Shown in pieces: positions 21,600 to 33,318 of a DNA stretch of 64,000 nucleotides. Source of the DNA: Astragalus membranaceus. Lineage: Eukaryota > Streptophyta > Magnoliopsida > Fabales > Fabaceae. A program made the position numbers and the translations under genes. Within the stretch, counting starts at the first letter, position 1. Each line of letters starts with the position of its first letter. A model generated the notes under the pieces. That model saw only the letters and a list, made by a program, of their open reading frames with translations, was not told where the DNA came from and ran no database searches. The DNA lies in assembly GCA_039519185.1 (NCBI GenBank), contig CM076846.1:124562182-124626181 (forward strand), written 5' to 3'.

Positions 21600-21835
21600 A
21601 CATTAAAACAAAGTTGAATCACATAGAGCAATCCTCTCACTTTGAGAAAAGTGCACTAGGCACTAGTGAGAATCAACTTGCCTATCATCCACAATTAACA
21701 ATGAGCAAATTAAAACAAGACCTAAATAAAAGAACACATAAACAAAGTTGAATCATATAGAGCAATCCTCTCACTTTGAGAAAAGTGCACTAGGCCCTAG
21801 TGAGAATCAACTTGCCTATCATCGACCTAATTCTT
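21600..21835. repeat. Two-copy ~130-bp tandem repeat inside the solo LTR
   Basis: AGAGCAATCCTCTCACTTTG followed by GAAAAGTGCACTAGGC occurs near 21628 and again near 21760, each followed by GAGAATCAACTTGCCTATCA. A more diverged unit lies just upstream (about 21480-21560). Confidence 0.85.
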
Positions 21836-24025
21836 AAGGCAAACATTAAAAGTAATTTCAAACCCTAATTTTGTCTAAAGTGTGCGCATGAAGGTTGATT
21901 AATGCAATTAGGTGAAATGTTTTTATGAAATGAGATGAAAATGTTTTGAATGAATGAGGGTAAAAATGATTTATGAGATGAGAGTAAAATGCAATGAGAG
22001 TAAAATGTTTTTATGAGATGCAATGCTTTTGGTAAAATATTTGAGTAAAATTTAAATGAAAGGGTAAAAGTGAAAAGTAAAATCTTTTTGGAGTTTTTGT
22101 AAATGTTTGAGTAAATAGTAAAATCTTTTTTTGGTTTTGGTAAATTATTAATGAATGGTAAAGTAAAAAGTAAGTGAGTGGTTAAAAAAAATTAACACAA
22201 GATCAAACAACACATTTCAAGTACAAAAATATGCACAAAGAGGCCTCTAAGGCCGAAGCAACAACATAAACAAATCACCAAATTATTTCATGTCAAGATT
22301 CACCATCAACACATAGAACAAGGCACAAGACTAAACCCTAGATTATCATGCCATGTTACAAAACAATCATCAAGCAAAGCATGTATTTATTCTTCACATA
22401 ATCAAAGGAATGAAAAGGCAACAAAAACCCTAGGTTTCTAAGCTTAAACCCGAGGCACCCATACACCAAAATCAAGCCAAGATTCAACTTAAAATTCATG
22501 ATATGAACAAGAGGATGCAAGAATAACACAATATGCGAAGGCTTCTTAGTAAGAAAATGATGATTTATTTAATGAAAAGTGAGAAAATGAGTATGGAAAT
22601 GCAAACAACATAGTTAAAACACAAGAACATTCCCTTCAAGGCCAAGGACACATCTCAAACACCCAAGGCTCCCAATGTCCTTGTCAAAGTGTTTGAAATG
22701 AGTCCTCTTAGCTTTTTTCAAGAAGGGAAAGAGGAGTAGAAGAGAGATCTACATGTTAATAATTAAAGAAAATGCAAGAGATAATAGGCTTACCTCTAGA
22801 TCTAACTAGAAAAGGGAGAAGGATGAAAAATAGAAGCAAGAACACTTGAAGAACACCTCTAACAAGCCTGGATCCTCTCGCAAATCCTCCTCCCTTGGTG
22901 GATTTTAATGAAACTTGGATGATTATGGAAGCTTAGAAGGAAATCTATTGAATGAATGAAGGATTATCAAACTTTTGTGGTTGATTGTTGAAGAATTTGT
23001 GTGGAGGAGGGGAGGAGAGGTCACGGCTGAACAAGGAGAGGAAAGGAGAGTATTGTGTGCTAGGGTAAAAATGAGAGTGTCTTCTTCCCTATGGTCTCTT
23101 ATTTTGGGTTTTATATGAGGTGCAAAATTAAGGGTATATAGGACATTGTGCTTTTGCGAACCATTGAGATTTGAGATAGAATTTGAATCAAAGGCCAAGA
23201 TTGCAATGCACATGGATTAGGGACAAGGAGAAAACACAAATGAGTGAGGAATGGCTGGTCATACACGAAAATTAGGAGTTTTTGTTGCACAAAAATTGTC
23301 AAGGGCAATTAGGGTTTTCTGCACAAAGTTGTAGCCTAGGATTTGATCTAGAATTTTAATCAATGGCTAGGAATACAACTCACATGGATCAAGGGCATGA
23401 AGAAACACAAAATGAGGTGAAAAATAGCTGGAAAATTCGGAGCCAAAGAGGCCTTGGTGCCCAAGTTTTTTTGCAAGCTTGCCAAAAGATAGTACATTTT
23501 GTCTTATATGAGGACACTTCCTTACTTTACCATTTTTTATTATTCTTTTCATGATAATTCCATAAATCTTACCATTTTGGGCCATGTCGTAGGAAATCAA
23601 TCATTGGGCCCAAAATTCTATGATGTCACCATTCCCAAAATTGATTTGATACCTCTCCTTGAAGGAAATTCCCATTTTACCCTTTCCTTTAAATTTGAGC
23701 TTTTATGCAAATGAATAACATCCATGCGCATAAAATAAAATAAAATCTAATTAAGCACATTCTTCCGCAAATAACTCCCCTGATGATTACCCAGTGATTT
23801 GTGATGAAAAACCGTTTTTGTTGTGAAATGACCAAAATGCCCTTTTTGACCCTAAAACCCTAATTTATCCAGGAAGTGTATTTCAACTCTAAAAATGATT
23901 TTAAAAGCTCTGGAATGACTTTTAGTACTCAAAAATGCAATGCATAATGCTCCTCACTCCTCAATTTATTTATTTTGTGGAAAATTAGGGTTTTGACCTA
24001 AGCCGGACAAAATTGGGGTATGACA

Positions 24026-25369
24026 GGACATAAAGGACATTTTTAATGGAAAAATAAGGTGAAAATTCAACTGTGCCACAGAATTTAGCTACTGCATAAC
24101 TACCATTAGGCAGTCTAACGTTTACTAGTTTAATGGGAAAATAGCTTTTGAAGAAACTGAGAAATGAGCAAATGTGATCCGTAGCTCCTGAATCAGTGAT
24201 CCAAGAGCCTAGATGCTGAGAGTTTAAGGAACAAGCAAGAGGAATTATACCTGATTGGTATTTGTCAATAGATACCATATTAGCTGAGTTGGAAGTGGAT
24301 GCCTGCTTCTGCTGTTGTGTGACAGGGGTTTGCTGCAGCAGATTCAGTAGCTTGTCATACTGTTCTTGAGTAATTCCAATCCTGGCTTCTTCATTCTTTT
24401 CTCCATTCTCAGATCCAGAGTTCACAACATTGGAAGCAGTCTTCTGCCAATTTGGAGGAACACCATGCTTTTTGTAGCATGTGTCAACAGTGTGGCCATT
24501 TCTTCCATAGTAAGTGCATACCTTGCTGTTTCTGTTGCTATAGCCCGAATTGTATCCTCCTCTACCTCTTCCTTGTCCTCTCCTTGTGTCAACATTTGCA
24601 GCTAAAATCTTACTATCATCACTACTGGAAAACTGTCTTTCATGTTGTATAACCATAGAGAAAATTTTGTTGATACTAGGTAAGGGATCCATTATCAGAA
24701 TCTGTGACTTAATCATTGCAAAGTTCTCATTTAAACCAGTCAAAAATCTAATAGTTTTACTCATTCCATGGTGTTTACGGGCCAGTGCCATTCCAGTGGT
24801 ACAAACACACTTCCTAGGGCATCCACAAGTGGGTTCAGGCATATATGCCTCTAGCTCTTCCCACAAAATTTTTAACTTAGAGAAAAACTCTGTCACAGAG
24901 AGAGAGAGAGAGCCTTGCTTCAGGCCATATATCTCACATTGGAGCTCAGAAATTCGAATTAAATCACCTTGTGAAAAACGTTCTTTCAATTCTCTCCATA
25001 CATCAATTGCATTTTCAAGAAAAACAATACTTTGTCCTATTGATTCAGCTACCGAGTTCATTATCCATGAATGGGCTAGCATATTACATCTATTCCATTC
25101 TTTAAAGCTAGGATGAAAAGATTCAGGTACCTCTATGGTCCCATCAACAAAGTCAAGCTTGTTCTTACCTCCAAGAGCTCTCTTCATGGATCTGGCCCAG
25201 CTATGGTACTTGCTGCCATTTGCATTCAGTACAGGGGTGAAGTGACTGATCCAGGTCCATCACTTGGATGTACAAAGTAGGGACTTGTCTGATCAGTGCT
25301 GGGATCTTGAGGAGGCTGTTGCTGTTGTCCATGACCGGATCCACCAGCAGCATTGTTGTTTCGAGCCAT
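24026..25369 (-). pseudogene. Copia gag and protease, frameshifted near the start
   Basis: The ATG at 25369 begins MARNNNAAGGSGHGQQQQ, then SPYFVHPSDGPGSV. A frameshift at about 25245 (a C run) then joins to a frame containing SKYHSWARSMKRALGG. The gag UBN2-type region follows. The zinc knuckle reads CTYYGRNGHTVDTC, where the second Cys of CX2C is Tyr, so this knuckle should not bind zinc. The protease motif is WITDSGATDHICS. The frame is cut at 24026 by the solo LTR and resumes at 19790. Confidence 0.93.
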
Positions 25370-25434
25370 TTACAAACTATGAATGAAAAAGAAGAATAGA
25401 ATAGAGGAGAATAGCAAGGTATGCAGAGCTAGAT

Positions 25435-25448
25435 GATCTCTGATACCA
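25435..25448 (-). other. Primer binding site of the first copia element
   Basis: The minus strand reads TGGTATCAGAGATC directly after the 5' LTR, complementary to the 3' end of initiator tRNA-Met, the usual plant copia primer. Confidence 0.9.
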
Positions 25449-25980
25449 TATTAAAATTGTTCAGAATTCATGGAGAAGAAATAAACCGTATTGATGATCA
25501 ATGGTGAACAGTAGATTTCATTGATAGCTTATTTGATTACAAGAAGGAACTATATATAGGAAAGGGAGGTGTGTACCATGGACCATAGTACAACCTAATA
25601 CATCAAATAAAATGCAAAAAATAAAATATCTGCCAGCAAAAGGAATCCTATGCCAGCTGTCAAATCTTCACTAAAATCCAAGCAAGGAGAATGTTCCAGA
25701 ACTGACAGCTAATCATTGGTATCCAAGGGAATATGCCCTTTTTCATTTTCTGCAGCACGGGAGTTGGCGCCCCTTACATGGGCGCCGGATGTTGCATCCA
25801 TTTGTGTCACGCACGATGGGTCATTGACATGGGCGCCAAGGGCGCTGTCCTTTGTCCCACATGATGCGCCTACAGCATGGGCGCCAAGCACATTGTTCCC
25901 AGCAACATTGCATACGGATCCCCTGACACAGGCGCCAAGAGCAGTGTTGCTTGCATCCTTTTTGCTTTCACATTTTAACA
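25449..25980 (-). repeat. 5' LTR of the first copia element
   Basis: It has the same 532-bp length as the copy at 16287-16818, with about six substitutions noted by eye, including some in the GGCGCC unit region. The target duplication CACTC follows at 25981-25985. Confidence 0.96.
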
Positions 25981-26169
25981 CACTCAAAACTTTAAGGCAT
26001 TAGGTATATGGACCCTTCACTGATATATTGCTCAACATCTCTATTTCAACTCAACTAGATCTTACCATCGTGCGATGCACGAGATATTCTTATGAAAAAA
26101 TAGATAGTATTATGCATATTTTGATTTCTTATGTACTTGAACTATTTGATAGGTAGCATATTATTGGAG

Positions 26170-26172
<3 letters not shown>

Positions 26173-26230
<58 letters not shown>
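26173..26230. repeat. (TA)n microsatellite
   Basis: About 29 TA units, inside the Helitron-like segment. Confidence 0.98.
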
Positions 26231-26235
<5 letters not shown>

Positions 26236-26584
26236 AAATTAGCTCACAGATAAAGCTATGTGATGAAGCAATATCAGTGACATATATTGAGGTTAAATTT
26301 TGAAATGGAAAAAATAACTTAAGTAATTTCAATAAAAAATGAAAATAAAATAAAGTTTTTTTTCAGAAAAAATAAAATTATTATTTGGAATCTCCCAAAT
26401 ATTTTAAATTCAACTCTATAATTACTTCTCTCTTGTTTTAACAACTTTCCTGTTGAGAATTTGTGATCAGCTTCTGAAGCACGTGGAGCACGTGGGGGTT
26501 TGCTGAAGAAGAAGGGGTTTGTGATGAGTACTTCAAAAATTTTGCATACCCTAAAGTACCCAAAACACACTAATAATTTTTCTC

Positions 26585-27290
26585 TTGCGTAAGCCGGTTA
26601 TTGAAGATCGAACTTGACGTACTTGAACAGTTAAATTTTTTTCAAAGGTTTAAAGTAGCACAAAACACATTGCTTAGCATCGCACTTTACGTAAATTTGT
26701 TACGAAATTATTTTTTCACCAAACCGGTTATTGAGTAACGAACTTTGCGTATTTGAACAGTTAAAAGTTTTTTCCGAGCCTTAAAGTATCTCAAAACACA
26801 TTGCTTAAGGTCGCACTTTAGTAGTTTCTCAAGAAATTAATTTTTTTCACCAAACCAGTTATTGAGGAACGAACTGCGCGTATTTGAACATCTAAAAAAC
26901 AATTCGGACCCTAAAGTACCTCAAAACACACTTCTTAGAGCCGCACTTTACGTATTTTGTCACGAAACTAATTTTATTTTTCACCAAGCTTGTTATTGAG
27001 ACACAGTTTAGTGTCGCACTTTACGTATTTTGTCATGGAAGTAATTTTTTGGTCACCAAATCGGTTACTGAAGAATGAACTCTGTATATTTGAACAGTTA
27101 AAAAAAATTCGAACCCTAAAGTACCCTAAAACACACTGCTTAAGGTCGCACTTTACGTAATTTGTCACAATTAATTTTTATTTTTTGGAAACCGGTTATT
27201 AAGCAACGAACTTCACATACTTGAACAATTAATTTTTTTTCCAAACTCTAAAGTACCACACAACACACTGTTCAGCATCAATTTTGCCTT
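26585..27290. repeat. ~130-bp tandem repeat array
   Basis: The block CCGGTTATTGA...GAACGAACT...TTTGAACA...CTAAAGTACC...AAAACACA...GCACTTTACGTA recurs. CCGGTTA or variants lie at 26594, 26724, 26855, 26988, 27061 and 27192, a period of about 130 bp with one shortened unit. Copies are diverged. A related array lies at 55700-57262. Confidence 0.88.
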
Positions 27291-27295
27291 AAAAT

Positions 27296-28239
27296 TATAA
27301 GATAAGATTATAGCATTAAAAAAATACATTTTATCACAGCAAGACCCACCCAAAGCACATGCATTTTTTGTTACAAACAAATTGAATATCTCCTTTTTAT
27401 TACTCATACCATGATTGTGGGACCCATTAAAATGATTGCGGAACCCACTCACCAAACTTAGTTGCATTCAACTTAGCCTTAAGGGTTTAAAGATATGTGA
27501 GACTTCTTACTCACACTTATACTCCAACACGTTTGGCTCCTTCGCCTTCTATCTAGTTTAATCTTTCTTTTTTGACAGGATTGCTTCTAGTCTAATCTTT
27601 TTACTTAGATTAAAGTCAAATATATTGTATATTACATGAAATAAAAAAATTATTTAAACCTAAAAGAATGCCACCTCCGATTTAGCTAAGCTAAATTCTT
27701 TCAAAATTCTAACTACTAACTCCAATACCTGTGCTCTGCACGGATTTCGAACAGCTTTGTTACGGAGATACTTATAAATCACCTACCAAAGAGGTCATCA
27801 CATCGACAGCGGAAGTTGAACTCACGCCTTTGTAGGGAATGAGCCAACTCTTTACGAACTGTGCCAACCTTTAAGATATTTTGATTTTATTATAAGAATT
27901 AGACATTTGAAATATAGGAGTTATACGATTAAAATTGTGGTGGTTAAAGTAAAGGTAAGCCTGAAATTGTGGTGGAATAATCCTAAAAGTTCGGTTTTGA
28001 TTTTTCATTTGAAGAAAATTTCATACCTAATTTTGAAGAATCTAGTGAGGTGTTAGAAGTTGATTGATTTTTTTTTAATCAAAAGTTGAATGAATCTTTT
28101 GTAAATGCAATTTTTTAGGATAAAGTATGTTTAGTTTTTTGTATGTCTTAAATGAGTGGGATTATGCATGTCTTTTAACAAGTATTGTTGTTTGTGTAAG
28201 GTAGTCTCATGTATAAAAAATGTAATTTAAAGTGGGATT
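27296..28239. other. Intergenic sequence with a decayed SINE-like piece
   Basis: Around 27745-27870 the minus strand has a tRNA-like stretch (GGTTGGCACAGTTCGTAAAG, then GAGTTCAACTTCC), probably a decayed SINE. GTGGGATTATGCA occurs twice, at about 28157 and 28236, just before the LINE start. No gene is recognised. Confidence 0.45.
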
Positions 28240-31200
28240 ATGCAGGTGATTTTAATGTTGTGGTGTCGCGACATGAGAGAAGTGGGTGTTCGACTAGTTA
28301 TAATCAACTGGAGGCAAGAGAGTTTGCTGCCTTTGTGGAGGATATGGAGCTCGTTGATGTCCCGGCTTTAGGAAAGAAATTCACGTGCTTTGGCTCGGAT
28401 GGGAGAGCTAGTAGGCTTGATAGAATATTATTGACAGATGGGCTGATTTCAAGATGGAATGTGAGCGCACAGTGGATTGGGGATAGAGAAATATCTGACC
28501 ATTGCCCAGTTTGGTTGATTACTTCGGAGTTGAATTGGGGTCCCAAACCATTTAGATTTAATAACTGCTGGATGGACCATGAGAGATTTAAAGAATTTAT
28601 CCAAGAAAGTTGGACGTCATTCCAAGTGGTAGGGAGGGATTCATTTGTGTTGAAAGAGAAATTGAGAATGTTGAAAGAGAAATTAAAAGTGTGGAACCGG
28701 GAGGTATTCGACTACAAGGATTTGAAAATAGAGTATATAGTAAGAGATTTAAATGAGCTTGAGAGGTTGTCTTCGGTAGGGGGAGGTAATGTGCAGAGGA
28801 AAAGGTTGAACGATGAGTTTTGGGTGGAATTACATGCGAAGGAAAGCCTCCTTGCGCAAAAATCAAGAGTAAGGTGGTTAGCGGAAGGAGACTCAAATAG
28901 CCGGTTTTTTCATGCGTTCATAAAAGGTAATAGAAGAAGAACACAATTGTTGAAAGTGGAGGTGAATGGTGAGTGGGTGGAGGATGTGGGGGGTGTTAAG
29001 AAAGCGGTAAAAGATCACTTCGAGGCGAAGTTTAAAGAAGAGGATTACAATAGGCCTAAAACCGATGGTGTCCATTTCAATCAAATATCAAGGAGGGATA
29101 AGGAATTTTTGACCGACCCATTTTCGATGGAGGAAGTGAAGGAGGTAGTGTGGGAATGTGATGGGAACAAGAGCCCGGGCCCGGACGGGTTCAATCTTAA
29201 TTTCATTAAGGGTTGTTGGGATGTAATCTCCCCGGAAATAATGAAGTTCTTCAACGAATTCCATAGACTAGCAAAGTTGCCGAAGGCGATTAGTGCTTCT
29301 TTCTTAGCACTCATCCCCAAGACAATCAACCCGCAAGGTTTAGGGGAGTATAGGCCAATTTCACTCATTGGATGTTTGTACAAGATGCTTGCAAAGGTCT
29401 TGGCGGGGAGGATAAAAAAAGTGTTGAAAGGTGTGATCTCTAATGGGCAAAGCGCCTTCCTTGCAGGGAGAAACATTTTAGATGGTGTGGTTGTGGCAAA
29501 TGAAGTGATGGATATGGCAAAGAGGACTAAAAAGAAAGGTGTGGCACTGAAAGTGGATTTTGAGAAGGCGTACGACTCGGTAAGTTGGTCGTACTTGGAC
29601 TATATGTTGGAAAGAATGGGGTTTGGAGAGAAGTGGAGGGGTTGGATGTGGGCATGCTACTCTTCCAATTCAATTTCAATATTGGTCAATGGTAGTCCAA
29701 CGGAAGAATTTGTGGCCCAAAAGGGTTTGAAACAGGGCGATCCTCTTGCTCCTTTTTTGTTTCTAGTCGCGGCGGAAGGGTTGGCGGGATTAGTAAGGAT
29801 GGGAGTGGAATCTAATAATTTAATCGGATTCAAGGTAAGCGAGGCTCTCTCGGTTGATGTTCTACAATTTGCGGATGATACTATATTTTTTTGTGATGGG
29901 GGGAAAGAAGTGTGTGGTGCTTGAAGGCAATCCTTAGAAGCTTTGAGCTTGTCTCGGGATTGAAGGTGAATTTTGTTAAGAGTAATGTCATAGGCATAAA
30001 TATGGAGGAGAGGACTATGGAGGGGATATCGCAATTTCTATCATGTAGGTTGGGGTCTTCTTGTTTCAAGTTTCTCGGTGTCCCGGTTGACGCAAATCCG
30101 AGATTGTTGAGTACTTGACAAACGGTAATTGATTCTATAAAAGCTAGGCTCAACAGTTGGAAGAGTAGACAATTATCTATCGGGGGTCGTGTCACACTCA
30201 TAAATTCGGTACTAGCTTCACTCCCATTGTACCTTTTCTCTTTTTACAAAGCTCCAAAAAAAGTGATTGAGGAGATTGTAAAGCTTCAAAGAAGATTTTT
30301 GTGGGGCGGCGATGGGGAGTCAAAGAAGATGGCATGGGTGAGTTGGGACACTGTTTGTAAGCCAAAAGACAAGGGTGGGCTCGGCATACAAAATTTAGAA
30401 GTTATTAATATTGCTCTTCTAACAAAATGGAGATGGAGAATTTTGGTGGAAGAGGGTAATCCGTTATGGAAAGAACTTTTGGCGTCGCGTTATGGATTGA
30501 ATGGGAGACGGCCTAGTGTTAACGAGTATCGAAGAGGATGGGGGAAAACGTCTATATGGTGGAGAGATTTATGCCAATTGGGGGTGGTACGAACTTGGAA
30601 AGTGGCTGGCTTGATGATGTTATCAAACTTAAATTGGGGAGGGGTAATATGGTGCATTTTTGGAGCGATAAGTGGCTGGGGAGGGACTGCTTTGCTGACT
30701 TATTTCCGACTATATATTGTTGTTGCAGGAATAAAAATGCAGTGGTTGAAGAGATGGGCTCTTGGGAGGGAGGCGTTTGGCGATGGGATTAGGATTGGAC
30801 GTCGGAATTGCCGCCAACGGAAGAGCAGAATGTAGCGCAGCTCAAGGAGCTTTTACTCTCGGTTTCTCCTGCTGAATTTCCAACAGATCGCTGGTCTTGG
30901 ATATTGAATAACTTGCAGAGATTTACTGTAAAGCAATGTTATTTATGGCTGTGCGAAAAAATTGCAGGTGCTGGAATTTTGGTTGTCGATCATTTGCGCG
31001 AGATGTGGCCGAAGATATGGAAGATTGATGCGCCATCAAAAGCGTTAATCTTTGCTTGGAGAGTGATGCGTAATAGAATAGCTACAAGAGATGCATTATT
31101 TAGCAAAGGGATCCTTCGGTCTCAAGAGGATAAACGATGTGCGTTTTGTTCCGTTGAGGATGAGACTATCTCGCATATTTTTCTTCATTGTAGTGTGGCA

Positions 31201-31706
31201 CAATCGGTTTGGAGGAAAGTCTTTACATGGCTAGACGTGGCTGTTATTACGGAGGAAGAATTGCCTACTCATTTTATGTCTTTCGGGAGTTTGATCAAAG
31301 GCAAGAAACAAAGGAGGGTGAAGCATCTAATTTGGTTGGCGGTTATATGGAACATTTGGTTGACACGAAACAATGTTATCTTCAAAGGGGGGACTTGTCA
31401 GTTTCAGAATTAGTTTCGGGTATAAAGGATTGCGCGTGGGGGTGGCTCAAGGCTAGACAAGGAAGAGCTTCTAGGGCGGGTTGGTCGGATTGGTATAATT
31501 GTCCGTTGGGTGTTTTGTCCTCATTGTAATTTTCTCTTATTGAAATATTGATGTACTTTGTAATGTAGTCGGGGTACTCTTTTTCCCTCCTTGGCTCTTT
31601 TTCCCAATGGGTTTTGGCCCTCGGAGGTTTTAACGAGGCCCCCTAGGTGTAAGGGGTTTGTGCACCCTTTGTGTGCCATTAATAAAATTGCTTATCTAAA
31701 AAAAAG
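28240..31706 (+). mobile_element. 5'-truncated LINE (L1-like non-LTR retrotransposon)
   Basis: It begins inside the endonuclease domain (GDFNVVVSRHERSG), lacks ORF1 and the endonuclease N-terminus, and ends in a 3'UTR containing AATAAAATTG and a short A run (31698-31705). Truncation at the 5' end and a 3' A tail are the hallmarks of LINE insertion by target-primed reverse transcription. No clear target duplication was found. Confidence 0.93.
28246..31529 (+). pseudogene. LINE ORF2 remnant: endonuclease, RT, zf-RVT
   Basis: Order: endonuclease C-terminal part (GDFN, LDRIL, ISDHCPVW), RT (SPGPDGFNLNFIKGCW, YRPISLIGCLYKMLAKVLA, LKVDFEKAYDSVSWSYL, GLKQGDPLAPFLF, catalytic FADDT at about 29868), then the zf-RVT region (CAFCSVEDETISHIFLHC). 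Lesions seen: a 2-base TG insertion near 29908, a Trp-to-stop TGA at 30116-30118, a one-base deletion near 30585, a TAG in RWD*DW near 30790 and an indel near 31390. No intact enzyme can be made. Confidence 0.93.
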
Positions 31707-31708
<2 letters not shown>

Positions 31709-31766
<58 letters not shown>

Positions 31767-31768
31767 CT
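31709..31768. repeat. (GA)n microsatellite
   Basis: About 28 GA units, interrupted once, directly after the LINE A tail. Confidence 0.97.
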
Positions 31769-33013
31769 AGAGATTTTAATAGCGAGTCTTTAGATTAAAT
31801 CGATAGTACAGATATATTAAAAAAAATGTTTTATATTTTGATTAGTTGAACATGAAGGGCTCTATAGGACACATTAGTATGTTAATAGTAAAAAAATTAG
31901 TATGTTAATAGTAAGGATATAGAAATCAGAATGAACATGAAAGGCTTCTTAAGGATCTATGACTCCTGGTTCTCCAGCAAGAGCAACTTCATTACCATCG
32001 TCTAAATTAGCCACAATTGCATTCCAATTAGGATTTGCTCCGGGAAAATCATTTTAAGGATGCTGAATAAAGATGTGTACACCCAAAGATTTTGTGGCAT
32101 TTTTTTATGATTTGTTTAAAAGTCTAATTAACACTAACTCATACGACTAACCATTTTACTAATTACACCACTTTAAAATATGAATTTGTTTTTATAATCC
32201 TTATCTTTTATATTTTTAAAACCAATAAGTTTTTGTTGATTCTATGTAACCTATTTTAATAAAAAGTAGCTGATGCTTTAAGAAAGAGAGCGTTTTTGGG
32301 TAAAGAGGCAACATGGGAGAAAGAGAGAAATGAAGAGAGAGGCAAGGTCTCAGAGAGATTTGTTCAACTATTTATAGTAAACAATTATATGATTTATCTT
32401 TTATTTATAAATATATGATTTTATTTAGTAACGATTAGTGTCCATATTTTTATATTAGGTGTCATCTTTAGAAGATGACATTAAATAAAAATATATGTGG
32501 CAATTTAAGTGATTGACACCAAAAAAATTACTATTGGCATGCAAGATGTAACCCATGTTTAATTGACGGCATGGATGAACAAAAGAATGGTTAAAAGAGT
32601 AAGGAAACATCATAAGGATTAGTATCCATATTTTTATATTAGGTGCCATCTTTAGAAGATGACACTAAATAAAAACATATGTTGCAATCTAAGTGATTGA
32701 CACCAAAAAAATTACTATTGGCATGCAAGATGTAACCTATATTTAATTGACGGCATGGATGAACAAAAGAATGGTTAAAAGAGTAAGGAAACATCATAGT
32801 CGTTGGCACCGTGTGATGGTGTGGACCATTGCAACAAATTAAATAGAGATACAACATATTAAGCATACCATCTGACTCTGACTGTGTGGAGCATTGCAAC
32901 AAATATAGATGCAACATATTAAGCATACATATGAAGAGCCTGTCAAAAAAAGGCATACAAAAGAAGGCAAAGAAAAAAATTGAAGATACGTGTGAGATTT
33001 GCAAGCGTGTTTT

Positions 33014-33016
<3 letters not shown>
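31769..33016. other. AT-rich intergenic sequence with a direct duplication
   Basis: No gene is recognised. It contains the 184-bp direct duplication listed separately. A shorter repeat of GCATTGCAACAAAT...CAACATATTAAGCATAC occurs near 32827-32870 and 32890-32928. Confidence 0.55.
32433..32800. repeat. Two-copy 184-bp direct tandem duplication
   Basis: GATTAGTGTCCATATTTTTA at 32433 and GATTAGTATCCATATTTTTA at 32617 begin two near-identical units, each with ATCTTTAGAAGATGACA (an inverted repeat ATCTT/AAGAT) and ending GAGTAAGGAAACATCATA. Differences are few, so the duplication is fairly recent. Confidence 0.92.

Positions 33017-33081
<65 letters not shown>
33017..33081. repeat. (AT)n microsatellite used as copia insertion site
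   Basis: About 32 AT units run directly into the left LTR of the second copia element. The target duplication ATATA is drawn from it. Confidence 0.97.
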
Positions 33082-33085
<4 letters not shown>

Positions 33086-33318
33086 AATTAGTACACACGA
33101 TATTGTTTATGCAGTTCGGCCAAAGTTTGCCTACGTCTGCGACTACAGAGTAGCTGTAGTTCCGTTTTATTGATTATGTCTCGATGCCCCTGAATACAAA
33201 TATAAGAGAGTTTAAATAGTCTTTTCTAAGAAGACCTAACGGGTCTGGGCCAAAGCATGGGCATATAAATAAATCTACACAACTACTATTAACAGCTTTC
33301 TTATTTTCCTTATTCACA
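33082..33318 (-). repeat. 3' LTR of the second copia element
   Basis: On the minus strand it starts TGTGAATAAGGAAAATAAG and ends AATTGACA. It is 237 bp, nearly identical to the copy at 46070-46306. Confidence 0.96.

Larger units (their letters stand above)
19791..24025 (-). mobile_element. Solo LTR of an Ogre-like (Ty3/gypsy, TAT) retrotransposon
   Basis: On the minus strand it runs from TGTCATACCCCAATTTTGTC to GGGCGCAACA, with target duplication TGTCC/TGTCA (one mismatch) directly abutting the copia reading frame on both sides. No primer binding site or internal region is seen, so it is a single LTR left by LTR-LTR recombination. Its first 13 or more bases match the LTR at 34485. It carries Ogre-type CTACGTAG / TACGTAGGAGCGAG motifs near 20140 and 20665. 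Internal tandem repeats occur at 21600-21830. The ~4.2-kb length fits the very long LTRs of Ogre elements. Confidence 0.85.
16287..25980 (-). mobile_element. Ty1/copia retrotransposon split by a solo LTR
   Basis: Two 532-bp LTRs (16287-16818 and 25449-25980) flank gag-pro-int-RT-RNase H on the minus strand. The perfect 5-bp target duplication CACTC lies at 16282-16286 and 25981-25985. Protein order (integrase before RT) defines copia. About six base differences separate the LTRs by eye, so insertion was fairly recent. Removing the 4235-bp solo LTR at 19791-24025 and one 5-bp duplication restores a single frame across protease and integrase. Remaining lesions are one frameshift near the gag start and one stop before RT. 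Confidence 0.96.
26054..27295 (-). mobile_element. Helitron-like element, 3' end recognised
   Basis: On the minus strand a perfect hairpin TCGTGC-ATC-GCACGA is followed by ATGGTAAGAT and CTAG (26054-26057), with T next. This is the Helitron 3' signature (hairpin, CTRR, insertion before T). The 5' TC end was not located, so the right limit is set at the end of the tandem repeats. No Rep/helicase coding sequence is present. Confidence 0.55.

Noticed and set aside
24550..25116. 188-codon plus-strand frame
   Set aside because: It is antisense to copia gag.
26585..27290. CRISPR-like spaced repeats
   Set aside because: The units are ~130-bp diverged tandem repeats without unique spacers, in a plant nuclear context.
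28304..30201. Several minus-strand frames up to 131 codons
   Set aside because: They are antisense shadows of the LINE ORF2.
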